From positions 1-34,205 of the forward strand of contig NMRA01000924.1 of assembly GCA_002633005.1 (NCBI GenBank): a stretch of DNA of 34,205 nucleotides, written 5' to 3'. Below the pieces are notes generated by a model. That model searched no databases and had not been told where the DNA came from. It saw only the letters and a list, made by a program, of their open reading frames with translations. Of the stretch, positions 10,677 to 20,630 are shown piece by piece (within the stretch, counting starts at the first letter, position 1; every line of letters starts with the position of its first letter). This stretch comes from Phoronis australis. Taxonomy: Eukaryota > Phoronida > Phoronidae. The translations under genes were made by a program, and so were the position numbers.

Positions 10677-10994
10677 TAAGCTGCCCACTGTGTACATGCT
10701 ATAGTTTCATTTTTTCAAAAGTTTACATATTAAGCACACGTGGATGGGGAACTCGTGAATCGATATCACTATAAACACCACAAGTTGTTGAACCCAGTTA
10801 ATTTTTCATTGTAAGACTACATTTCCATCAGCACAATATCCTGCATCGCTACAGCTCCCCCCTCCCCTTCCCGTCTACACCCCTACAAAATTACCCTGGA
10901 GCTCCTAAAATACCCCAGCACCACGTCAAAATACTCTCGGCAGCCCTCCAAACGCAACCTCGTTGAAGGGCGTGCAGTGAAAATCGTTCAAGAC

Positions 10995-11585
10995 AGTACA
11001 TATTATTCTATGAGTGCTTACACGAGCATTGTCAAGTTGGGTTCTTAGCAGGATGTGTCAGTAGGCTTTGGAAACTGAAGAAATTTGGAATGTTCAATAA
11101 AAAGTTTTGATAGATTAACAGGTACTGAGGCGAGAGGGTGACAACTTGATGTGAACATTCCCGTACGCCATCGACTTGTTTTTACTATTTGTTACTGCAG
11201 TAACGCCATGTTTTTCACGTCGTCCAAAGCCGTGTTTGTCGGTTTAGCAGGCTTTGGCAGTAGGCTTTCGAAGTTGATGGAAACTGAAGAAATTTCGGAA
11301 TGTTCAATAAAAAGTACATATTATTCTATGAGTGCTTACACGAGCATTGTCAAGTTTGGTTCTTAGCAGTATTTGGCAGTAGGCTTTCCAAGTTGAAACA
11401 GTGATTGATGGAAACTGAAGAAATTTGGAATGTTCAATAAAATTTTTTGATAGATTCACAGGGACTGAGGAGAGAGTGTGAAAACTTGATGTAATATTCC
11501 CATCTGCCCTCGACGTGTTTTTACTATTTGTTGCTGCAGTAACGCCATGTTTTTCACATCGCCCAAAGCCGTGCTTGTCGACTTA
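10995..11585 (+). repeat. Tandem duplication, 318-bp period, with nested repeat
   Basis: AGTACATATTATTCTATGAG begins at 10995 and again at 11313. The second copy follows the first to about 11585 (CTATTTGTTACTGCAGTAAC versus CTATTTGTTGCTGCAGTAAC). A block with AACTGAAGAAATTTGGAATG and TTCAATAAA occurs a third time in the middle (about 11280). Confidence 0.75.
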
Positions 11586-12328
11586 GTTAAGCTTAACTTT
11601 TGTTCATGACGACAGTAGTAAATATTTGTCTACAAACAAGGGCAGTGGAAGATCTCGCCCACAGGTTGTGAACAAACAAAAGATTATCTGACATTTCTTG
11701 TTTGATGTCCAAACTATAAAGCAAAATGGAGACAGCAAAGTATTTATGAGAAATATTAAATATAGTACATGAAAGTGTAATAAGGGACCGGAAGTAAAAA
11801 ATTGATTTGCATAATGGCCTCTGGTGTAGCTGTCTTTTTCATAATGTATGTTCTTTACCCCTGGCTTTACGTGTTTGCCATATAACATTGATAGCGGTCG
11901 CTGGCTTTACTGCGATGTTTATGCAACCCATTTCCTGTGGAAGGAGGTCGCCACACAAATATTCCTCTTGAAAATATGTTGTGTAAGTTATGTAACTGGG
12001 GTTGTTTGGAAGACGAGTACCACCTTCTGCTACTGTGCAGTGCCAAAAAAGGACATCGGGTCCAGTTTTGAATGATTGCTTTTATCATCCTCCCACGTTA
12101 ATTAAATTTTAATTTGTCACGAGACCACCTAACCCTCTTCTTGCGCATGGTCCACCATGCTGTCAAGCGTCGCACTTTCTGTAGCACGTACGTGACAATT
12201 AACTATGTTGCATTTGCCTTACTTTGGATCAATGGAAATAGATAGTCTGTTTATTTCATAATTTCAACACATTTCAATTAACGTTTGCAATCGAGGGGTC
12301 TCGTTTCCGAGCTATAGTTGCAATAATA
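11586..12328. other. Intergenic, no supported gene
   Basis: Frames of 73-94 codons on both strands overlap each other and show no motif. The untranslated first exon of the TIR gene could lie here or further left. Confidence 0.3.
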
Positions 12329-12556
12329 ATTAAATAATTGCAGGCGGTCTGATACACGTTGTACCAGACGTGCGCAGGCCTCGCATGTGGCCCATTGCAC
12401 TGATCACCTGGAGTCATTTAATATATGGTTAAGACGGAGCTGAGAAGCTAGAAACCTGACGCAAGGGTTGAGCAGCGTGACCTAGTGGGACTCAAACCCA
12501 CAACCTCGACTAAAGAAAGCGGGCACTTATCAGCTAGGCCACATTGCCTCCTCTTA
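12329..12556 (-). repeat. tRNA-derived SINE, copy 2
   Basis: Same head (GTGGCCTAGCTGATAAG, GGGTTTGAGTCCC) and same 3' core as copy 1, in inverted orientation. The tail is AT-rich, CCTGCAATTATTTAATTATT. Confidence 0.8.
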
Positions 12557-13136
12557 TAGTTTCAACCCGCACATCAAACTTTGTCATCACCCCTGCACAC
12601 TTATTCCAGTGGAAGTCCCACGAATGCATGATTGTCTTCAACGCCCCTATTGTCGGAGAACTGCAGCTGTAGACTTTCTTTTCATGTAGTTTTGAAGAAA
12701 AGAGAAGTTTTTAAGGATTTGTAAAGTTGTGTAATGAAACGGTGGAAATGTATACGTGTTTGAGATTAAAACTTACGTAGGACTAGCAGGGAAATGTAAA
12801 AATTTGGAAAAATCTTAGAAATGGTCGACCAGATTCATATGGAACGTTTGAATACTATTTTGTATGCGATGAGCTCAAACATAAACATCAGATTTTAAAG
12901 ATTTTTAAGGAAAACCCAAAAGTGCATACAAAGAAAATCGAAAAATTATTGCACAAATTAAAACCGTTTTGAGATTTCATTTTGAGGTGAATTAACCCCG
13001 ACATATCATGCAGTACGTGTAGACCTCTACCAGTGAAAGGAAGTCGCATGAGGGAAGTTACATGTTGCATCAAGTCAATTGTACAAATAGAAATTAACAA
13101 TGAGTCACAACTCCGCTACTTTTTACAGGCGTCAGC

Positions 13137-15038
13137 ATGGGATGTGGAGCTTCATCAGACTCAGCGCCACCTAGGGTAAACCAAGTGCATGGTGGCAAAA
13201 CTAAAGTTCAGGTGCAGCCAACGTCGCAGTCGATAGCTGTGACAAATGGAAACGCTAAAAAGGTGACTGTACAATCTCCACCGCTACCGGCACCAAAAGA
13301 AATTTCGACAGGGACCGCTTCACAACAGAAGAGTGGCGTAGCTGGCGCATTGCGCATCTTGGTCGGGTATCATTCCAGTTACGAAAAGTTAACTAATAAG
13401 GTTGTTAATTCTTTGAATATGCAGGGTTATGACGTGTTGAAAATGTCCGAACAGTATCCGCAGGACTTGGATATCCGTGAAGACGCCGTGCAGTGGTGCG
13501 GGGCTTTCATAGTCATGGCGTCGGTCCCTTTTGAGAGATCATTGCCGTGCACGGAGCTATTATATCACGTTCAGGGAAACAAGAAACCCATCTGCACCAT
13601 CGTGGTCCAGCCCAACTACGACCCACGTGGGCCCGTGGGAGCTTTATCTAGCCTCGGCATGAAAACAAAGTTCCCAACTGACCGCGATGAATTTCACGCT
13701 ACTCTGGACCAAGTAAAGCGATTTTTCAGCAAGAATTATAAGGATCCCGGAGATGCGCCAAAGCCATCTTTTGAGCAAGATGAATATGCCAACGATGTCA
13801 TGACAGACGGCAGGGGTAACAAGAATGGGCGAGTTGTGGTCATCTATCACGACGATGTCGGAGGGACGCTGGATTTACTGCAGGCACATAATTTTGGCGC
13901 CACTTTTAGTAATCCGAATACTGTAAGCAGAGACGAAATCCGGAACGCTCATATCATTGTGGCCGCTTTAACGGATGGCTTCCAAAAAAGTGACGTTTGT
14001 AAACAGAAGTTCAACATAGCACGTGCTACTGGACGTATCATAATACCGATAATAGCACAACCGCACCAGAGAGACGGCTGGCTGGCTTTGGGCATCGCCG
14101 GAAAGTTGTACTACGACTGGACCGGGCACAAGACCAGCGAGTCATTCTACGACAGTAATGTGGTCAAAGATTTCACTCAAGGAGTTCAAGCAGCCAAGCA
14201 AGAAAAACTCACCGATGATGAAAAAGAAGAACTGAGACTGAACAGTTACCGGAAAGACATGGAGAATTCTAAAGAGAGGCTTTTGAAAGCTGGCGGAAAA
14301 TGGCCGCCCCCGAAACGTCCGTCGTTGGAGAACACGCACGAATGTCTCCGTGATGTTTACGAACGTTCCGCAAAGAAAGACGCTGATCTGCCCTTCAACT
14401 ACATTCATCACCAGCTGACACGAATGACCTTCAAACCACCAGAACCTCTTTTCGATCACAATGGTGCCCCGATCGAGCGTAAGTTTGACTTGATGATCTC
14501 CTACCAGTGGGATATACAGAACTTTGTTCGTGAGTTTTACATGGACATGTCAATGCACGAGCTCAAAACCTGGTTCGACATTTGGGGTAACATGCGCGGG
14601 AACACGTACAGCGCAATGTCTTACGGAATTGAATGCTCATCCGTCATCGTTTCGTTCGTTACTAACAGGTACCAACAGTCTGCCAACTGCAATCTAGAGA
14701 TCAAGTACGCGATAAGTCTGAACAAACCCATTGTGTTCATCCTGGCCGAGAAAGGCATTACTCTGGAGCCATGGCTAGAGGAGGCTATGAAGCGAAACGT
14801 GGTATTCCATGCGTCCAGCATGTCAGACATGGCCGTGAAGGTGGGCGGGGTGGCGCTAGTGAAGCGCATCGCCGAGACTGTTCGCCTTGCAATCAAGCAT
14901 CTGGTGTCTAAGAACCCGCCGCCAGATGGCCTTACTGAAGAAATGTACGAGTACTACGAGCTGAAAGAGGACGCTGAGTACGAGCTGATGACGAACAAGT
15001 CACTGAACACTTCTGCTGCGCCCGGTGGGGGCTCTGAC
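13137..15038 (+). CDS. Exon with the N-terminal lipidation signal and three TIR-like domains
   Basis: 634 codons are open from the ATG to GAC|GTAAGT. The open frame continues to 15086 by chance, adding 16 codons of intron; the strong donor and the zinc-motif exon downstream argue that those codons are not translated. Codon use and GC content are clearly higher than in the flanking DNA. Confidence 0.92.
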
Positions 15039-15649
15039 GTAAGTTATTATTTTGCACAACAGACAGTGTTAGATCCAGCAAAGTAGCGATATACATGTAT
15101 GTGTTTACAAGTGCACGTACATTTGCACGCGATTTCGTTGTATTGAGTTTGCTCACTAGGATATGTAGACACTTAAGTTTTTCTTGTATGTTGTGTGGAA
15201 AATGAGAGTTTCAATACGAGCTATTACAAGAATTCAGGAATTTTTATAACTGAGTAACTGAACAGTCAGTGTAAAAACTAAGTCAACTCGGCCTCTTTTG
15301 TGAAAGGTGGTCCTTTCCGCTGATTATTTTCCTACCAGTGAAACTTTGTTGACGTTCAACGGAAAATTTTCCATTAAGCTCACGTACATGTACGTACATT
15401 TACGTATTTCAGGACTCTGCTGGTTACGCCATATGTAAGCGGTGTGGTGCCAAGTTCGTCCTGGGAAATCCGGCTGGCTGCAAAAGACATAGATCTTACT
15501 ACATGGGAGGCACTATCATCGCCGGTAGGTGGACCTGCTGCCAACAACGCGGCCAGGATGCCTTGGGATGTGAGGACACCACCCACACGACCCAGCAGGA
15601 GACGTGGACTGAGATGCCTGGGTTCAGCGGCTGCTTCACGTGGAAGTAA
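13137..15649 (+). CDS. Myristoylated triple-TIR-domain protein with C-terminal CHORD-like zinc motif
   Basis: Two exons (13137-15038 and 15413-15649, phase 0) give 712 residues. The start MGCGASS is a classic N-myristoylation signal with a palmitoylatable Cys3, so membrane anchoring is expected. Residues 10-70 are low complexity. TIR-like domain 1 is about 71-198 (ILVGYHSSY; CTE at 138-140). Domain 2 is about 230-355 (VVVIYHDD; CKQ at 288-290). A charged linker follows at 355-400. Domain 3 is the most typical, about 448-590 (FDLMISYQWD, then NCNLE at 517-521 with E521 at the position of the TIR NADase glutamate). Residues 635-712 hold CxxC, CxxH, WxCC, GC and H, resembling CHORD. TIR domains act in signalling by assembly or by cleaving NAD; which applies here is unknown. 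The ATG lies 8 bases after an acceptor (TTTTTACAG), so a non-coding exon must lie upstream. No orthologue name is recognised. Confidence 0.9.
15413..15649 (+). CDS. Terminal exon with the CHORD-like Cys/His domain
   Basis: The acceptor TATTTCAG ends at 15412, and the phase-0 frame runs 78 codons to TAA (15647-15649). Candidate zinc ligands are C642, C645, C657, H660, C676, C677, C687, H692 and C708, with W674 just before the CC pair. The order CxxC, CxxH, WxCC, GC...H is like CHORD but shorter. An internal GTAGGT (15525) could act as an alternative donor but would cut the motif. Confidence 0.85.
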   Translation, partial: DSAGYAICKRCGAKFVLGNPAGCKRHRSYYMGGTIIAGRWTCCQQRGQDALGCEDTTHTTQQETWTEMPGFSGCFTWK

Positions 15650-15685
15650 GCCCGGGGTACACCGAGCTTAAGATTACCCTTAGAT

Positions 15686-15691
15686 ATTAAA
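15686..15691 (+). terminator. Possible polyadenylation signal (ATTAAA) of the TIR gene
   Basis: ATTAAA, the commonest variant signal, lies 37 bases after the stop. A canonical AATAAA is found only at 16443-16448, so the true 3' end is uncertain. Confidence 0.3.
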
Positions 15692-18199
15692 CTACATCAG
15701 CGACGTTGCCTGGAAGTACTGAAGCCGGCACCGTAGCCTGAGAGCACGTGTACCTCGTGACAGAAACTTGAGGCAGCGAGATTGACTTTGGTCGCGCGTA
15801 CTGGGGCCGCGGAAAGGAAAATGCGACATCTCGTCATATACTGGGTATTCAACCGAGCAAATCATAAATGTCTTCTCTTCGTGGTTCATTTCGAAATGGA
15901 CCGTTACGATGGCACGTAAAAAGAGCGCGAACAGGCGGCAATCAATTTTGACGAGATTGGCTATTCCAAGAAGTTGACTGCTTCATATTTTGGAATTGAA
16001 TAATAACTTTCAGGAAAATTGACATTTCGATACCAGATTAATAGAATTAATCACCCTAGAAGTGGGAAAGAAATGGTTTCAACCGAGGATTACCTGCTGT
16101 TGAACGGCTTCGTTTCTGAGTGGAAGCCTACCCGTTGGCTAACTACTAAAACACATCAGTAGGCAGCTTCTCGCTCCTGAATATAAACCTGCCAGTTGAC
16201 TTTATGACTTTAGTGCCCCCTGCAGCGCCATATATAGAAATCATTTTGTCAATGTTTTGCGGAAGAACTCCGTCGTCTGCTTCTGTTAATACGCCGGTAT
16301 TGCGTTCCAAAGTTTACATGAAAGTACCCTAGCTCAGAAGGCGTACAGTATTTCGACTGTGCCAAGGAAAAGATTTATCGCCAATTTTAAAGCTAATATT
16401 CCAAAGAAGTCATTCCTATTTTTCTGTGATAATTACTGTAGCAATAAATTATTTGGAAATGTTATAAGCTACCTTATGAATGTCTGACTTCCGTTATGAG
16501 TACAATGAAATTTGATTCTCTCACAGTCGATGTTTTTGTGAATATAACTTCAACAACTAAGAGATTTTAAACCTTAAAACACCCTCGGGAAGACGTGATA
16601 CCAATCACTCATTCACCTTCGTCTATACAACCCATTGGAATTGAACAATATGAATTTCTAACCTATTTACAGCGTCAGAAAGAAACTCATCTTTTGATCC
16701 CAAGTGGAAGGTGAGAATATAATTATTTACCGTTGGTTTGCAAGTGGATTTTTCTGACAGATTCTGAACGTTGGTCAGTTTACTTGACTTGAACACTGAG
16801 TTGACGCTCGTAATTTCAGTGCAACATACAGTGTACGGACAAATTATTATCTATTGTAGAAACGTTCAGCCTTAAGAAAACCATTTACTATAGTTAAGCT
16901 GTGCTCAGCTTATCAGTATCCTGGGCCGTTTGAGGGAAAGTGCAGACCTCAATGAGAAACAGGGTTCGTAGGTCACGTGAGCTCTGAAGCCGTTTTGCGC
17001 TCGTAAATTTAGCTCGCAGTTTTGGCTCGTTAATTTACATGTAAATTTTAACACTGAATTGGTCGTTGGATTTACATGTAAGTACCAGTCCACGAGACTA
17101 CCAGCCACTCAACTAATACACAACTGATATTGTTTTGGCGATGCAAATGTTTTTTTTTATTCAAATGTCTTGAAAGAGAATGAGTGTTTGCAACCATCAT
17201 TTCGAAATTCTACTACACTAACCCCCACACCGTTGATGTGTATGAATGCTTTTTCTGCAAGATTGACCAACTTTGAAATTTAGACAATTTTAAAAAGCGT
17301 CAGCTTTTCAATTTCATGACAAAAATTAGCATACATGTACATGTGTATTCATTAAAGTGCCAAGAGTGCCTGTAGACCCCTTAACTTATGACTTCAGTTC
17401 ACAGTTATTGACCGGTGCTCCAGTCATGTTTCACCAGATCTTTTAAGGCCGTCTTTTCCCTGAAATTAGCTGTACATGTGGAGTGTGCCCCAAACTACCA
17501 CTTCCGCGTTCCTCGGTATTGAACGCACGCTTACCACGTACTTGTGCTTGAAGCAGACACATATACATGTATGTGTACTAAAGAACAAAATGACACATAG
17601 AACATATTCACCCGAATTTGATATACATGTAGCGGGAATGGCTGAAAGGAACATTATTGAACATGGACTTCCGTGTACTAGGCTGTCGGTAAAGTCCATG
17701 AAATGAATTACACTATTTTAACGCTAAGCGTCGATCTGTTTAACTGGCTAAAAACGAAATATAATCAAACATTTTACTCTGGAAAAGGCAGTTGTACAGT
17801 AATCGTTGCCGTGATATGATTTTAATTGACTTGTACATGTATGTCTGTTATAGATGAGTTAGAATTAACCTGGAAACAATTAGGCGCTTGAGTATTACAG
17901 CGTCCTGTCGTTCAGTAACTTTTCCAGACCTGAGGGGTGCTGAACGTGCGATAATATCTGGCTTAACTTAACTTACATTTTTATCAGCTCACCCCAGTCA
18001 GACTAGATACGATCTGACGGGAGATTAGAGCAATTATCAAACAGAAGAGCGCAGGCTTCCCAACCATCAACGCCAGAATGGAGTTAATTGGCTACGGGGG
18101 GTAAACTTCCCAACTTGTTGTTGGGCTATACAATCGAACAACTATAGTTGGGAGCAACGGGAAGTCGCCGTCATGGACTATTGGGATGGGTCACGTGCG
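15692..18199. other. Intergenic, with one isolated mini-exon candidate
   Basis: Only 16673-16710 has both splice borders. The rest is AT-rich with clustered TACATGTA motifs at 17.0-17.8 kb and no convincing frame. Confidence 0.3.
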
Positions 18200-18372
18200 C
18201 GCTCGAACGAGTCCCCCATTTGGCGAAGTGAGTAGAAAGGTGCACCTCAGAGAAACAAAATTTCCGAAAAGGTAGAAAACGAGATAAAAGTCCACTAAAA
18301 AGCGGGAATTCTGCGAATGCACAATTCATAGCTCTGAACGTAAATATTTTTGTTAATAAAAGGTTCACATTT
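18200..18372 (-). repeat. Dispersed repeat family 2, copy B
   Basis: Inverted copy of 5500-5697. On the minus strand an 80-codon frame overlaps it (AMNCAFAEFPLFSGLLSRF region); the other copy has a similar but broken frame (MNFAFAEF). It may be a remnant of a coding transposon. Confidence 0.6.
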
Positions 18373-19662
18373 ACAAAAATTCGAGCCTCCCACTTTAAGT
18401 TGGAAGCGCTCATGGGCCAACCCCGAAATTGTGCATTCGAAATTGACGCAAGAGCGCAATGCCTGTGTTATGAATTGCCTTCTCATTCAGTCACATTTCA
18501 GACTCGGATGAGCGTAGTATCATTTTTTAGCCCAAGGATATTATTCAGTTACAGCTAAAAGCGGCAAACATAGGCTCAGGGAATTAATACAGAACGCGAA
18601 ATTCTCATTCAAACGAAATTAAATCTGACGGATAATGGTGAATATCCAAGCAGAAATTTTGCGACAATGTTCCAGGGAGTGGAAACGATTCGTCACCTCT
18701 AAATTCCAGATCCGATCCTGAATAAATCTTTCTCGGATCAACAGACCCGTGTTATTGCCATGCTCGTATGCGGCCTTAACTTAATTTCATGCAGTAAGCC
18801 AAAAACACGGTGCTCCATACCGGTTCGGAGCTTGCTGTGCTGGTTACAGAATTTGGCCACTGGATGTATTTTTGAAGAGTACGTTTAGAGGTGCGGTTAT
18901 ACGGCTGTTACGCCGGGGATTTTAAAGCATCGAAATGGGACGAATTTAGAGGCATGGTCACAGAATCTTCAGCACTCCCCCTGTACGTGTTAGCTTGCTT
19001 ATACATCGGTAATGGTTCTGCGTGTCACTGAGGTCCGTTGCGTGCTAACAGTAGGACGACACACGACCGGAGGCGTGGTGTCACGTGGGATTGCCCCGTG
19101 GTGTGAGACAGAGCGCAAATTTGAATAACTGAGCAGCGAAAGGCAGATTACCATTGTTGCGTCACAAGTCATCGTGAAAGCAAAAGACAATAAGTTCACG
19201 ATACAAAAGCAGGTGCAGGCACGAGCGTGACCAGTCGTCTGTAAGAACGTCGAGGTAACAAGTTGTCAGGGATTTGATACCAACGAAAGAAGTACGTTGA
19301 AAGAGGGACGACTGAAGCACTTAAAGCAGGTAACCTTCAACATCAACGCCTTTTTTATTACTTGCTGAACAACTTGTGCATATTCACCTGTACGTGAGAA
19401 GTAAGATGGCATTTCGAACAATTTATGAAAACGTAGCATTAGTCAAATGCAACATACTGGTGGAATGACTAACATGGTTGGAGAGCGCAGACTGTTGAGC
19501 AAGGGTCACCAGTGCTCAAAAACTTAGTCGAACTAGTCGAACTCATTTACCACGGCGTTAAGACCTTCCGTTTCTCTGAGTACTTTGCTACTTTTAAACC
19601 GCACTTCGAACTCTATAACGAGGCTATAAGACACCTGATTGTACGTTTTGAGACCGGGCGTG
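18373..19662. other. Intergenic upstream of the ZP gene
   Basis: No exon is recognised. The ZP gene needs an untranslated exon and promoter somewhere before 20555; none stands out. Confidence 0.3.
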
Positions 19663-19803
19663 CGTTCAGCAGACTCTAGGACCTACGCTAGGACCTAGCT
19701 AAAACCTAGTCAAAGTCACGTGTTCCTATTTAAAATACACGGCAATATCTCGCGTAATCTAGCGAAGTCTTGCTTTTTAGCGAGGTCCTAGCGTTACTGA
19801 ACG
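19663..19803. mobile_element. Fold-back (MITE-like) element
   Basis: It starts CGTTCAG and ends CTGAACG. Inside, CGCTAGGACCTAGCTAAAA faces TTTTTAGCGAGGTCCTAGCG as long inverted arms. It is followed by a telomere-like GGGTTAGGTTAGGGTTAG (19811-19828). Confidence 0.5.
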
Positions 19804-20557
19804 GGAGGCGGGTTAGGTTAGGGTTAGTCACAAACCAATACTACTGTCACACTAGACCAGCAATTCGTTTGCAATAAGACTGTATTTGACATTTAATGAC
19901 AAAAGTCTGCAGTATATGCAAAAATTTCAACATTTTCTACACGCATGCCTTGTTCTCGAAAACAATTTGGACTATATATTGCCGTAAGTTCATGCCGTGA
20001 TTTGCCAAAAGACGTTAGCAGTTAACCTAATTACCTAGTTTGTACTTTAATGCCATTTGTTGATTTCGAAAGGAGACTGACCGTCCACATTTAATCGAAA
20101 AGTTGAAGTCAATTTCTTTAATTTTGGGGTTCTAACTCTTGTACAGGAAAAGTAAACAAAACACAGCGATTTTCCCATTTCGTCAAGTTCCTTTGAAAAC
20201 TGCAGGTTGTAAAATCTGCAAAGAAAACCAGCACAGTGAGTAGCAGTGGTTTGTGACTGCGCACGAGAGCTGGTTCTTCTTGCAGTTTTTGCCGCGTTCA
20301 ATATTTTAAAGCAACTTGACGAAGTGTGTAATGTGCGACCTTCACAAAAGTTTAAAAACCTACCTGGGCTATGAAATGATCATCCTGTTCTGTTCAAGTT
20401 ACCTGCAAAAGAATTGGCTATCCAAAAAGTGAAGAAAATTGTCTATGAAAGGCCACCTCCAAAATGGAGACTTCGCAGTCTGCTTCCGGTTCCACCAGAA
20501 TAATGACAACACTTGAACTCATTTCTGTTGAGTCCTGTGTTCTGTTCTCTTGCAGAG

Positions 20558-20630
20558 ATGAATGTCCTTGTTCACGTGATCTCCTTGCTCGCCTTGACCG
20601 ACGCCATCCTGGCGGCTACAACGCCCATAG
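20558..20630 (+). CDS. ZP gene coding exon 1: signal peptide
   Basis: The acceptor CTCTTGCAG is followed by AG and the ATG. 24 codons plus one base encode a hydrophobic leader (VISLLALTDAILA). The donor is ATAG|GTGAGT, phase 1. Confidence 0.8.

Noticed and set aside
15039-15086. Extension of the long TIR frame by 16 codons
   Set aside because: It follows a strong GTAAGT donor, and a coherent zinc-motif exon continues in phase 0 at 15413.
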